Source: Paracoccus sp. MA (lineage in GTDB: Bacteria > Pseudomonadota > Alphaproteobacteria > Rhodobacterales > Rhodobacteraceae). From it: a stretch of DNA of 64,000 nucleotides. The DNA lies in assembly GCF_020990385.1 (NCBI RefSeq), contig NZ_CP087597.1:1325001-1389000 (forward strand), given 5' to 3'. The notes under the pieces are model-generated. The model did not search any database. It saw only the letters and a list, made by a program, of their open reading frames with translations, and was not told the DNA's origin. Shown here piece after piece: positions 40,661 through 49,129 of this stretch. The stretch's first letter is position 1; every line of letters begins with the position of its first letter. The translations under genes and the position numbers were made by a program.

Positions 40661-40691
40661 CTTTGCAAAGCGTATTCCTGTCTTTGCAAAG
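40661..40691. promoter_or_regulatory. Tandem CTTTGCAAAG operators before the ScfR gene
   Basis: Two identical palindromes CTTTGCAAAG at 40661-40670 and 40682-40691, centres 21 bp apart (two helical turns), just upstream of the ribosome site AGGAGGT. TTTGCAAA is the core I recall for RamB/PccR-type regulators, so these are likely autoregulatory sites of the gene at 40704. Confidence 0.85.
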
Positions 40692-40703
40692 CCAGGAGGT
40701 CAG

Positions 40704-42098
40704 ATGGCCACCCAGAAGATCTATGCCGGGGTCGCCCTGCGCGAGACCCGCGCCCGCGCCGGGCTGACCCAGCGCGCCTTCGCCGACCGGCTGGGGGTCT
40801 CGCTGCCCTATCTCTCGCAGATGGAGAACAACCACCGGCCGGTCTCGGCCGGGGTGCTGCTGCGGCTCGCCTCGGAGTTTTCGGTCGATCTGGGCGCCAT
40901 GGCGGTGGGCGATGCCGAACGCATGGTGATGGACATGGCCGAGGCGCTGGCGGACCCGCTGTTCGACGCCACACCGCCCCGCGCCGATCTGCGGCTGGCG
41001 GCGACCAATGCGCCGGCGCTGGCCCGCGCCTTCCTGGATCTTTATCGGGCCCATCGCCAGGGACAGGAACGGCTGGCGGCGCTGGACGAGGCACTTGGCG
41101 CCGGCGCCCAGAACGCCACGCCCTCGCCCTGGGAAGAGGTGCGCGACTTCTTCCATTACTGCGACAACTATATCGACGCCGTGGACCGCGCCGCCGAGCA
41201 TTTCGCCCGCTCGCGCCCCGACCAGCGCCCGCTGGAGCGCGCCATCGCCGCGCTGGCCGAACGCGGCATCGAGGTCACCCTTGCCGAGCTGGGCAGCGGC
41301 GCCGTCTATCTGCGCGAGGGCAAGCGCATCACCCTGAACGCCGCCGCCGAGCCCGCGACGCAGGCCTTCCAGCTGTTGCACCTGTTCGCGCTTGAGACCC
41401 GGGCCGACCTGCTGGAGGCGACGCTGGAACTGGCCCGGTTCCGCAGCGCCTCGGCCCGCGACATCGCTCGGCTGGGGCTGGCCAACTATTTCGCCGGCGC
41501 CGCGATGATGCCCTATGCCCGCTTCCTGCAAACCGCGCGGGCCGAGCGGCACGACCTGGAGCGGCTGGCGCATCTGTTCGGCGCCTCGCTGGAACAGGTG
41601 GCGCATCGGCTTTCGACCATGCAGCGCGGCGGGGACCGGGGGGTGCCGTTCTTTTTCGTGCGCGTCGACCAGGCCGGCACCATCACCAAGCGCCATTCCG
41701 CCACCCGGATGCAATTCGCCCGGTTCGGCGGTGCCTGCCCGCTGTGGAACGTGCATCAGGCCTTCGAGACGCCGGGCCGCTTCCTGCGCCAGCTGGCCGA
41801 GACCCCGGACGGCAAGCGATACCTGCTGCTGGCGCGCGACGTGTCGAAGCCCGGGGGCGCCTTCGGCGCGCCGGTACGGCGCTTCGCCATCGGGCTGGGC
41901 TGCGAGATCAGCCATGCCCGCGACATGGTCTATGCCGACGGGCTGGACCTCGGCAATCCGCAACTGTTCGAGCCGATCGGCGTGTCCTGCCGGATCTGCC
42001 CGCGGCCGAACTGCCATCAACGCTCGGTGCCGCCGGTGGACCGGCATATCCGCATCCCGCCGGACCGGCCAGGGCCGCTGCCCTACGAGATCGCCTGA
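40704..42098 (+). CDS. Short-chain fatty acyl-CoA regulator (ScfR/RamB/PccR family)
   Basis: 464 aa. N-terminal XRE-type HTH (ALRETRARAGLTQRAFADRLGVSLPYLSQMENNHRPVS), a middle IrrE-like domain (ITLNAAAEPATQAFQLLHLFALE), and the C-terminal ScfR domain with a Cys-rich end (VSCRICPRPNCHQR). The family senses acyl-CoAs (acetyl-, propionyl-) and controls acetate or propionyl-CoA use. Tandem TTTGCAAA sites at its promoter fit autoregulation. Which acyl-CoA it senses cannot be read here. Confidence 0.92.
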   Translation: MATQKIYAGVALRETRARAGLTQRAFADRLGVSLPYLSQMENNHRPVSAGVLLRLASEFSVDLGAMAVGDAERMVMDMAEALADPLFDATPPRADLRLAATNAPALARAFLDLYRAHRQGQERLAALDEALGAGAQNATPSPWEEVRDFFHYCDNYIDAVDRAAEHFARSRPDQRPLERAIAALAERGIEVTLAELGSGAVYLREGKRITLNAAAEPATQAFQLLHLFALETRADLLEATLELARFRSASARDIARLGLANYFAGAAMMPYARFLQTARAERHDLERLAHLFGASLEQVAHRLSTMQRGGDRGVPFFFVRVDQAGTITKRHSATRMQFARFGGACPLWNVHQAFETPGRFLRQLAETPDGKRYLLLARDVSKPGGAFGAPVRRFAIGLGCEISHARDMVYADGLDLGNPQLFEPIGVSCRICPRPNCHQRSVPPVDRHIRIPPDRPGPLPYEIA

Positions 42099-42539
42099 AG
42101 CGGCGGCAAACGCGCAGGCCCGCATCCGGTTCCCCTGTCCGCGGTCCCGGCGCCGCCCAGCCCACGCCCGACCCGGGCGAACCTTTGCCGATCCCGGCGG
42201 TTCTGCCCATTTGCCAGGCAGCGGATTCGCGCGGAACCCGCAAGCCACAGCACGGCGGGCCGGCAAAGATCCGGCGCAACTAAGGGAAATGAATCAGACC
42301 TGCTTTTAGGCGCTTATCCCCCGAAGCTCGAATATCAATTCCAGGTTGCGGGGTAATCGCCGCTCTCCCCCGGCGAATATCCACCCGCCGCGCGCCAGGG
42401 CATCGGCGTCAATCCGCCCAAGATCCGTGCAGACGGCCCAGTGCTGTTGCGCTTTGGGCACAGGTCGGATTTATCCGTGCGCAGCGTCACGACCGCCCCT
42501 GCTTGGCCGGTCCGGCGAAAACAACATGGACCCGGGACA
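42099..42539. other. Gap of about 440 bp without a supported gene
   Basis: Between the ScfR stop and the M23 peptidase start. Mixed GC; around 42280-42360 it is less GC-rich and may hold the promoter for the peptidase-bactofilin pair. No clear terminator or RNA gene seen. Confidence 0.5.
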
Positions 42540-43826
42540 TTGCGCATCACCCATAGCCTGAATTCGGTGCTTGAGCGCTGGCTGCCAGAACAGCGCCTCT
42601 TCCTGAAATCGGACAAGACCACCCGCTTCCTGCGGCTGCGTCCGATGACCCAGCTGATCGCACTTGGCGGCACGGCGCTGGTCTTCGGCTGGTCGATCAT
42701 CGCCAGCTCGATCCTGGTCATCGACGCGATCAGCGCCGGGTCGTCCCGCGACGAGGCGCTGCGTTCCCAAAGCGCCTTCGAGGCCCGGCTGACCGATCTT
42801 TCGGCCGAACGCGACAGCCGCGCCGCCGAGGCGGTGGCCGCGCAGAACCGCTTTGCCGTGGCGCTGGACCAGGTATCGCGCATGCAGTCGCTGCTGCTGG
42901 AATCCGAGGCGCGCCGGCGCGAACTGGAAACCGGGCTGGGCGCGGTGCAGGCCAGCCTGCAAGAGGTGGTCAAGGCCCGGCACCAAGCCGAGGCTAGCGA
43001 CGAGGACGGCGCGGCCGCCCCCGCCCGCACCGCCGAGCTGCAGGCCGCGCTGGACATCCTGGCGGGCGAGCTGAAGCAGGCCGCCAGCGCCCGCAGCGAG
43101 GCCGTGCAGCAGGCCGAGGACGCCCGCCGCCTGGCCGAGGCCGTCACGCTGGAGCGCGATCAGATCGTCGCCCGCAACGACGAGATCCTGACCCAGCTGG
43201 AGGATGCCGTTTCCGTCTCGGTCAAGCCGCTGGACGACATGTTCCGCAGCGTCGGCATGAACCCGGACGAGATCCTCAAGACCGTGCGCCGCGGCTATTC
43301 CGGCCAGGGCGGCCCGCTGAACCCGGTGGGCTATTCCTCGAGCGGCAATGCCGAGATCACCCAGGGCGAGGCCAAGGCCAACGAGATCCTGATCACCCTG
43401 GACCAGATGAACAGCTATCGCATCGCGGTAGAGAAGATGCCGCTGGCCATGCCGGTGCAGGCCGCCTTCCGCTACACCTCGCCCTTCGGCCGGCGCTGGG
43501 GCCGGATGCACGAGGGCATCGACATGGCGGCGCCGGTCGGCACGCCGGTCTATGCCACCGGCGAAGGCACGGTGGTCTTTGCCGGCTGGCAGCGCGGCTA
43601 TGGCAACCTGATCAAGATCCAGCACGAGCTGGGCACCGAGACCCGCTATGGCCACCTGTCCAAGATTCGCGTGAAGGTGGGCCAAAAGGTGTCGCGCGGC
43701 AGCCAGATCGGTGATATGGGCAATACCGGCAGATCGACCGGCTCACATCTTCACTATGAAGTCCGCGTGAACGGCCGAGCCGTGAACCCCATGAGCTTCA
43801 TCAAGGCAGCCCAGAATGTTTTCTAA
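42540..43826 (+). CDS. M23 (LytM-type) metallopeptidase with coiled coil
   Basis: 428 aa from a TTG at 42540; the frame is open 99 bp further up but the conserved part begins near LNSVLERWLPEQRLFLKSDKT. One transmembrane helix (TQLIALGGTALVFGWSIIAS), a periplasmic coiled coil (about 75-240), then LytM with zinc/catalytic residues in MHEGIDMAAPVGTPVYATGEG, ETRYGHLSKI and SHLHYEVRVNG. It cleaves or regulates peptidoglycan. Overlaps the bactofilin gene by 11 bp. Confidence 0.9.
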   Translation: MRITHSLNSVLERWLPEQRLFLKSDKTTRFLRLRPMTQLIALGGTALVFGWSIIASSILVIDAISAGSSRDEALRSQSAFEARLTDLSAERDSRAAEAVAAQNRFAVALDQVSRMQSLLLESEARRRELETGLGAVQASLQEVVKARHQAEASDEDGAAAPARTAELQAALDILAGELKQAASARSEAVQQAEDARRLAEAVTLERDQIVARNDEILTQLEDAVSVSVKPLDDMFRSVGMNPDEILKTVRRGYSGQGGPLNPVGYSSSGNAEITQGEAKANEILITLDQMNSYRIAVEKMPLAMPVQAAFRYTSPFGRRWGRMHEGIDMAAPVGTPVYATGEGTVVFAGWQRGYGNLIKIQHELGTETRYGHLSKIRVKVGQKVSRGSQIGDMGNTGRSTGSHLHYEVRVNGRAVNPMSFIKAAQNVF

Positions 43827-44316
43827 GACCCGTGTGACCGAACCCGGCCCCCGCACCCAGCCGACCCCCGAGCCCGAAGCCGCGCGCAGCCTGGACACGA
43901 GTTACGACATTCCCGCCGCGGCCGCGCCGCGCACGCGCACCACGCCTTCGGTGCTGTCCTCGGACCTGACCGTCACCGGCAACATCCAGACCCAGGGCGA
44001 CATCCAGGTCGAGGGCACGGTCGAGGGCGACATCCGCGCCCATCAGCTGGTGGTCGGCGAAAGCGCTACCATCCGCGGCGAGATCGTGGCCGAGGAGGTC
44101 GTGGTGAACGGCCGTGTCGTCGGCCGCGTCCGTGGCCTCAAGGTGCGCCTGACCGCCACCGCGCGCGTCGAGGGCGACATCATCCACAAGACCATCGCCA
44201 TCGAATCCGGCGCCCATTTCGAGGGCTCGGTGCAGCGCCAGGAAGATCCGCTGGCCAATGGCGTCACCAAGAAGCTGGCGCCCCCCGCCGCGCGCGAGGC
44301 CGACGCGGCCGAGTGA
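43816..44316 (+). CDS. Bactofilin (polymer-forming cytoskeletal protein)
   Basis: 166 aa. A disordered N-terminus (about 50 residues, P/T-rich) precedes the beta-helical core with hydrophobic repeats: SVLSSDLTVTGNIQTQGDIQVEGTVEGDIRAHQLVVGESATIRGEIVAEEVVVNGRVVGRVRG and on. Bactofilins polymerise at the membrane and position wall enzymes, fitting its co-translation with the M23 peptidase. Confidence 0.95.
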   Translation: MFSKTRVTEPGPRTQPTPEPEAARSLDTSYDIPAAAAPRTRTTPSVLSSDLTVTGNIQTQGDIQVEGTVEGDIRAHQLVVGESATIRGEIVAEEVVVNGRVVGRVRGLKVRLTATARVEGDIIHKTIAIESGAHFEGSVQRQEDPLANGVTKKLAPPAAREADAAE

Positions 44317-44338
44317 TCGAGGGATCATCCGGAAAGAC

Positions 44339-44363
44339 GGGCGGCCCTTGCGCCGCCCTTTTT
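44339..44363 (+). terminator. Terminator after bactofilin gene
   Basis: GGGCGGC (44339-44345), 6-nt loop, GCCGCCC (44352-44358), then five T residues. It also lies at the end of the leftward DUF2189 gene. Confidence 0.92.
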
Positions 44364-45226
44364 CATGGCATCGGTTCGGGGTCCGGCATGAGCCGACGAT
44401 ACATGTGCCAGCTGGCATGGCCCAGCACCGGCAGGACGATGAACAGCCCCAGGAACAGCGGCAGGATGCCGGCGAACAGCAGCGCCGCGATGACCAGCGC
44501 CCAGGCCAGCATCACCGGCAGATTCGCCCCCACCGCCTGAAAGCTGGCGATGATGGCCGAGATCAGGTCGACCTCGCGGTCCAGGATCAGCGGCAGCCCG
44601 ACCACGGTGATCGAGAACAAGAGCGCCGCGAAACCCGCCCCGACCACCGTGCCGGTCAGCAGCATGACCAGCCCCCGGCCCTGCAGCAGCACCTCGGCCG
44701 AGGAGGTGATGTTGGTCAGCGCCGAAACGCCCATGAACAGCGCGAAGGTGGTATGGGCGACGAAGACCCAGAACATGAACATCAGCAGGATCACCATGGC
44801 CATCGAGGGCACCTGCCGGTCCTTCTGCGCGACGACCACGGCCAGCACCTCGCGCCAGATCAGCGGCCGGTCGGATTCGATGCGGCGGCTGACCTCGTAA
44901 AGCCCGACCGCGGCGAAAGGCGCGATCAGCGGAAAGCCGACGATGAAGGGCATCAGCCACCATTCCTGCCCCGCCGCTGTGGCCACCGCCGTCAGCACCA
45001 GCCCGCCCATGACGTAGAAGGCGGCAAAGAGCAGGCCGAAGGCCGGGGCGCGGCGGAAATCCCGCCAGCCCGCCGCCAGCACCGCCGGAATGGCGTCGAA
45101 GCCGATCACCTCGGGCAGCGGGATCTCGTCCGGGCCGGGATCGGGCGAGGGATCGGGCAGCGGCGGGCGTTCGGGCTCGGGGATCGGCGTGGGGATCGGC
45201 TTGGGGTCGGTATCGGTCACGGCCAT
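44363..45226 (-). CDS. DUF2189 family membrane protein
   Basis: 287 aa. A Pro-rich acidic N-terminus (about 40 residues) leads into six or so hydrophobic helices: AAGWRDFRRAPAFGLLFAAFYVMGGLVL, GFPLIAPFAAVGLYEVSRRIE, and LGHASWHMYRRLM at the end. The start at 45226 has GGAGGAA upstream. Function unknown; some relatives are annotated as cytochrome c oxidase-linked. Confidence 0.9.
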   Translation of the reverse strand: MAVTDTDPKPIPTPIPEPERPPLPDPSPDPGPDEIPLPEVIGFDAIPAVLAAGWRDFRRAPAFGLLFAAFYVMGGLVLTAVATAAGQEWWLMPFIVGFPLIAPFAAVGLYEVSRRIESDRPLIWREVLAVVVAQKDRQVPSMAMVILLMFMFWVFVAHTTFALFMGVSALTNITSSAEVLLQGRGLVMLLTGTVVGAGFAALLFSITVVGLPLILDREVDLISAIIASFQAVGANLPVMLAWALVIAALLFAGILPLFLGLFIVLPVLGHASWHMYRRLMPDPEPMP

Positions 45227-45279
45227 CTGTTCCTCCGTCAATGGGCGAAGGTTAGCAGGCTGGCGGCAAAGCGAAAGCC

Positions 45280-45777
45280 TCAGCGCGCGAAGCGGTCGAC
45301 CAGCGCGTCCTTGACCGCGGGAGAGACGAATTTCGACACGTCGCCGCCCAGCCGCGCGATCTCCTTGACCAGTTTCGAGGCGATGGCCTGGCGGCGGGCA
45401 TCGGCCATCAGGAACACCGTCTCGATGCTGGCGTCCAGCGCCCGGTTCATGCCGACCATCTGGAATTCGTATTCGAAATCCGCCACCGCCCGCAGGCCGC
45501 GCACGATCACCGTGGCGCCGACATCGCGGGCGCAGTCGATCAGCAGATTCTCGAACGGATGGACGACGATCTCGCCGCTGGAACGGGCGGCGACGATGCG
45601 GTCGCATTCCTCGCGCACCATGGCGACGCGGTCCTCGAGCCCGAAAAGCGGTCCCTTGTCGCGGTTTATGGCGACGCCGATCACCAGCCGGTCCACCAGC
45701 TCCAGCGCCCGCTGGATGATGTCGAGATGCCCCAGCGTGATGGGATCGAAGGTGCCTGGATAAAGCCCGATGCGCAT
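45280..45777 (-). CDS. coaD: Phosphopantetheine adenylyltransferase
   Basis: 165 aa, CoA synthesis step 4. Nucleotidyltransferase motif YPGTFDPITLGHLDII, GLRAVADFEYEFQM, and FVSPAVKDALVDRF (ISS/VSS-type end). Start MRIGLYPG at 45777; the in-frame upstream codons are not conserved. Confidence 0.96.
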   Translation of the reverse strand: MRIGLYPGTFDPITLGHLDIIQRALELVDRLVIGVAINRDKGPLFGLEDRVAMVREECDRIVAARSSGEIVVHPFENLLIDCARDVGATVIVRGLRAVADFEYEFQMVGMNRALDASIETVFLMADARRQAIASKLVKEIARLGGDVSKFVSPAVKDALVDRFAR

Positions 45778-45885
45778 GATGGGTGCGTCTCCTCGCCGAA
45801 TATCCGCAGTCAAACAAAGTTCGGCAAGGAAATGCAAGGCCATGCGCCGATCCGGCGATTCGGCGCGGCGGGCGGGCGCCGGGCC

Positions 45886-46323
45886 TCAGTTGCCCATGAT
45901 CATGCCGGTCAGCGCCTCTTTCTCGGCGGCGAGCTCCTTGAGCCGGGCCGAGACCGCATCGCCGATCGAGACCAGGCCCACCATCTCGCCCTGCTCGTTC
46001 ACCACCGGCAGGTGGCGGAACCGGCCCTGGGTCATGCGGTCCAGGATCACCAGCGCGTCCTCGCCGGTGGCGCAGGTCATCAGCTTGCGGGTCATCAGTT
46101 CCGAGATCGGCAACTCGAGGATCGCGGCGCCGCGCTTGCCCAGTTCGCGCACGATGTCGCGCTCGGACAGGATGCCCAGCGGGATCTTGCCGTCCTCGGA
46201 GACCACGATCGCACCGATGCGCTTTTCCGAAAGCAGCTTGGCGGCATCGGCCACGCTGGCATCCGGGGCGACGGTGAAAATCTCGCCGCTGGCTTTCATC
46301 GACAGGATCTGGTTCACGAGCAT
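45886..46323 (-). CDS. CBS-domain protein
   Basis: 145 aa made of two CBS motifs (FTVAPDASVADAAKLLSEKRIGAIVVSEDGK...GILSERDIVREL and LMTCATGEDALVILDRMTQGRFRHLPVVNEQGEMVGLVSIGDAV). Stand-alone CBS pairs bind adenosyl nucleotides. Role unknown. Confidence 0.93.
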   Translation of the reverse strand: MLVNQILSMKASGEIFTVAPDASVADAAKLLSEKRIGAIVVSEDGKIPLGILSERDIVRELGKRGAAILELPISELMTRKLMTCATGEDALVILDRMTQGRFRHLPVVNEQGEMVGLVSIGDAVSARLKELAAEKEALTGMIMGN

Positions 46324-46422
46324 TGCTGTTCCTCCTCGGGTCGGGCTGGCGAAGGCTGCCTCTGGCGCCCAGCGTCACCTCAACCCGCGCTTGCGTCAAG
46401 CCCGCTGTTGCAGCGCAGCGAT

Positions 46423-47316
46423 TCAGGGCAAGACCAGCGCCTGCAGCCGCGCCACCTCGGCTCGGATGCCCTGCGCCAGGGCATCCGCCAGCCGGTTCAT
46501 CCGCTGCGAGCGGCGGTCGTCGGCGTGCCGGATCAGCCAGAAGCTGCGCGTGAGCGAGATCTGGTCGGCCAGAACCCGCCGCACGCCGGGACAGAAGGGA
46601 ATCGCGAAGTCATGCACGATGCCCAGCCCCGCCCCGACCCGGATCGCCTGCATCTGCACCGAGACCGAGTTCGAGGTCAGCGCCGCCCATTCCGCCCCGG
46701 TCTCGGTCAGGTAGTCCAGCTCGCGGTCGAAGATCATGTCGGCGATATAGCCGATCATGCGATGGCCGCGCAGGTCCTCGCGCGAGCGGATCGGGGGATG
46801 GGTGCGCAGGTAATCCTCATGCGCGGCAAGGTGCAGGTGGTAATCGGTCAACCGCTGCACCACCAGCCGCCCGGCCTGCGGCTGCGAGACGGCGATGGCC
46901 ATGTCTGCCTCGCGCTTCGACAGGTTGAAGACCCGCGGCAGGGCAACGATCTGGATCTCCAGCCGCGGATGCGTCTCGGAGAGCCGCGCACAGAGCTGCG
47001 GCAGCAGGTAGTTCGCGCAGCCGTCCGGCGCGCCGATGCGCAGCTGGCCGGTGAGGTCGCCCGGCCCGGTCAGCGCCTCCTCGGCGCCGCTCAGCGCCGC
47101 CTCGACCGCCTCGGCATGGGGCAGCAGCCGCTCGCCCTCGGGGGCGAGGCCGTAGCCCTGCGGGGTCTTGACGAACAGCTTGGCCCCCAGCGCGCTTTCC
47201 AGCCGCGCCACCCGCCGGCCCACGGTCGAGGCGTCGATGCCCAGCCGCCGGCCCGCCCCAGACAGGCTGTCCGCACGCGCCACGGCCAGAAAGATGCGCA
47301 GGTCGTCCCAGTCCAT
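46423..47316 (-). CDS. LysR-family transcriptional regulator
   Basis: 297 aa. N-terminal HTH: MDWDDLRIFLAVARADSLSGAGRRLGIDASTVGRRVARLESALGAKLF. The ligand domain runs QLRIGAPDGCANYLLP... Divergent from mmsA with a dyad between them, so it probably controls the valine-degradation operon. It belongs to the group where the HTH is preceded by DWDDLR, common in alphaproteobacteria. Confidence 0.92.
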   Translation of the reverse strand: MDWDDLRIFLAVARADSLSGAGRRLGIDASTVGRRVARLESALGAKLFVKTPQGYGLAPEGERLLPHAEAVEAALSGAEEALTGPGDLTGQLRIGAPDGCANYLLPQLCARLSETHPRLEIQIVALPRVFNLSKREADMAIAVSQPQAGRLVVQRLTDYHLHLAAHEDYLRTHPPIRSREDLRGHRMIGYIADMIFDRELDYLTETGAEWAALTSNSVSVQMQAIRVGAGLGIVHDFAIPFCPGVRRVLADQISLTRSFWLIRHADDRRSQRMNRLADALAQGIRAEVARLQALVLP

Positions 47317-47326
47317 GCTCGTCGCC

Positions 47327-47342
47327 TTTGCAAAAATGCAAA
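47327..47342. promoter_or_regulatory. Dyad between LysR and mmsA
   Basis: TTTGCA-AAAA-TGCAAA is a perfect 6-4-6 dyad 11 bp from the LysR start and 85 bp before mmsA. It contains TTTGCAAA (47327-47334), the same core as the ScfR operators at 40661, so LysR autoregulation and ScfR binding are both possible. Confidence 0.6.
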
Positions 47343-47426
47343 ACCCTTTTGCCAGACTTCCTCTTTTTCCGGCAATGCTGCAAGTCTATGATCCGCCCGA
47401 AGATGCGAAACCCTCGGGAGGCACCC

Positions 47427-48926
47427 ATGGAAGAACTGAGCCACTGGATCGACGGCAAAGAGGTCAAGGGCACCTCGGGCCGCTTCAGCGATGTGATGAA
47501 CCCGGCGACCGGCGAAGTGATCGCCCGCCTGCCACTGGCCACCCCGGCCGAGCTGGACGCCGCCGTGCGCAGCGCCGAGAAGGCGCAGGTCGCCTGGGCC
47601 GCCACCAACCCGCAGCGCCGCGCGCGGGTGATGATGAAATTCGGCCAGCTCATCAACGAGAACATGGAAAAGCTGGCCGAGCTGGTCTCGCGCGAGCATG
47701 GCAAGACCCTGCCCGACGCGCGCGGCGACGTGCAGCGCGGCCTTGAGGTGATCGAGGTCTGCATGGGCGCGCCGGCGCTGCTCAAGGGCGAGTTCACCGA
47801 CAATGGCGGCCCCGGCATCGACCTTTATTCCATGCGCCAGCCGCTGGGCGTGGTCGCGGGCATCACCCCCTTCAACTTCCCGGCGATGATCCCGCTGTGG
47901 AAGATGGGCCCGGCGCTGGCTTCGGGCAACGCCATGATCCTGAAGCCCTCCGAGCGCGTGCCCTCGACCTCGATCATGCTGGCCAAGCTGGCGCAAGAGG
48001 CCGGGCTGCCGGACGGCGTGCTGCAGGTCGTCAACGGCGACAAGGAAATCGTGGACGCGATCCTCGACCACCCGACCATCCAGGCGGTGGGCTTCGTGGG
48101 CTCGACCCCGATCGCGCAATACATCTACGGCCGCGCCGCGACCAACGGCAAGCGCGCGCAATGCTTCGGCGGCGCCAAGAACCACATGCTGATCATGCCC
48201 GATGCCGACCTGGACAAGGCGGCGGACGCGCTGGTCGGCGCCGGCTTCGGCGCGGCGGGCGAACGCTGCATGGCGATCTCGGTCGCGGTGCCGGTGGGCG
48301 ACAAGACCGCCGACGCGCTGATCGAGCGGCTGATCCCCAAGATCGAAAAGCTGAAGGTCGGCCCCTATACCGCCGGCGAGGACGTGGATTTCGGCCCGGT
48401 CATCACCAAGGCCGCGCAGGAGCGCATCAACCGGCTGATCGATTCCGGCGTGGAACAGGGCGCCAAGCTGGTGGTCGACGGCCGCGGGCTGAAGATCCAG
48501 GGCTATGAGAACGGCTTCTTCTGCGGGCCCTCGCTTTTCGACAACGTGACCCGCGATATGGAGATCTACAAGGAAGAGATCTTCGGCCCGGTGCTCTCGA
48601 CCGTGCGGGCGCAGAGCTACGAGGATGCGCTGAACCTGGTCATGGACAACGACTATGGCAACGGCACGGCGATCTATACCGCCGACGGCGACACGGCGCG
48701 CGACTTCGCCAGCCGGGTGAACGTGGGCATGGTCGGCATCAACTTCCCGATCCCGGTGCCGCTGAGCTATTACACCTTCGGCGGCTGGAAGAAGTCGGCC
48801 TTCGGCGACCTGAACCAGTATGGCCCGGACGCCTTCCGCTTCTACACCAAGACCAAGACCGTCACCGCCCGCTGGTTCTCGGGCATCAAGGACGGCGTGG
48901 CGCTGAACTTCAAGGCCATGGACTGA
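47427..48926 (+). CDS. mmsA: Methylmalonate-semialdehyde dehydrogenase (CoA-acylating)
   Basis: 499 aa aldehyde-dehydrogenase-fold enzyme converting methylmalonate semialdehyde to propionyl-CoA. ITPFNFPAMIPLWKMGPALASGNAMILKPSE, GSTPIAQYIYGRA, nucleophile Cys in FGAAGERCMAISVAV, and EEIFGPVL. The CoA-acylating type is shown by GKRAQCFGGAKNHMLIMPDA. First gene of the valine operon; its product propionyl-CoA is the type of ligand ScfR regulators sense. Confidence 0.96.
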   Translation: MEELSHWIDGKEVKGTSGRFSDVMNPATGEVIARLPLATPAELDAAVRSAEKAQVAWAATNPQRRARVMMKFGQLINENMEKLAELVSREHGKTLPDARGDVQRGLEVIEVCMGAPALLKGEFTDNGGPGIDLYSMRQPLGVVAGITPFNFPAMIPLWKMGPALASGNAMILKPSERVPSTSIMLAKLAQEAGLPDGVLQVVNGDKEIVDAILDHPTIQAVGFVGSTPIAQYIYGRAATNGKRAQCFGGAKNHMLIMPDADLDKAADALVGAGFGAAGERCMAISVAVPVGDKTADALIERLIPKIEKLKVGPYTAGEDVDFGPVITKAAQERINRLIDSGVEQGAKLVVDGRGLKIQGYENGFFCGPSLFDNVTRDMEIYKEEIFGPVLSTVRAQSYEDALNLVMDNDYGNGTAIYTADGDTARDFASRVNVGMVGINFPIPVPLSYYTFGGWKKSAFGDLNQYGPDAFRFYTKTKTVTARWFSGIKDGVALNFKAMD

Positions 48927-48954
48927 CGGCTCGGGCGGGCGGGGCTCTGCCCCC

Positions 48955-49026
48955 GCGTTCCCCGCACCCCTCGAAGGGGTGCAGGGAACGCTCCCCCGGG
49001 ATATTTGAACAAGAAAGAAACCGGGG
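48955..49026. repeat. Intergenic repeat between mmsA and acyl-CoA dehydrogenase
   Basis: An imperfect hairpin (48955-48991; arms GCGTTCCC-GCACCCC/GGGGTGC-GGGAACGC) is followed by ATATTTGAACAAGAAAGAAA (49001-49020) flanked by CCCCGG (48994-48999) and CCGGGG (49021-49026). I recall this combination as a common intergenic repeat in Paracoccus and roseobacters. A shared core with the dyad at 37321 is visible. It sits inside the operon and may act as a processing or partial termination site. Confidence 0.7.
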
Positions 49027-49129
49027 CGGCGACACCCCCGCCCTTTCGCGCAAGCCTGCAAAACTTGCGCAACATTTTCCGGCCATCACCGGCAAGACAC
49101 ATCATCACGAAAGACATGAGGGGGAGAGC

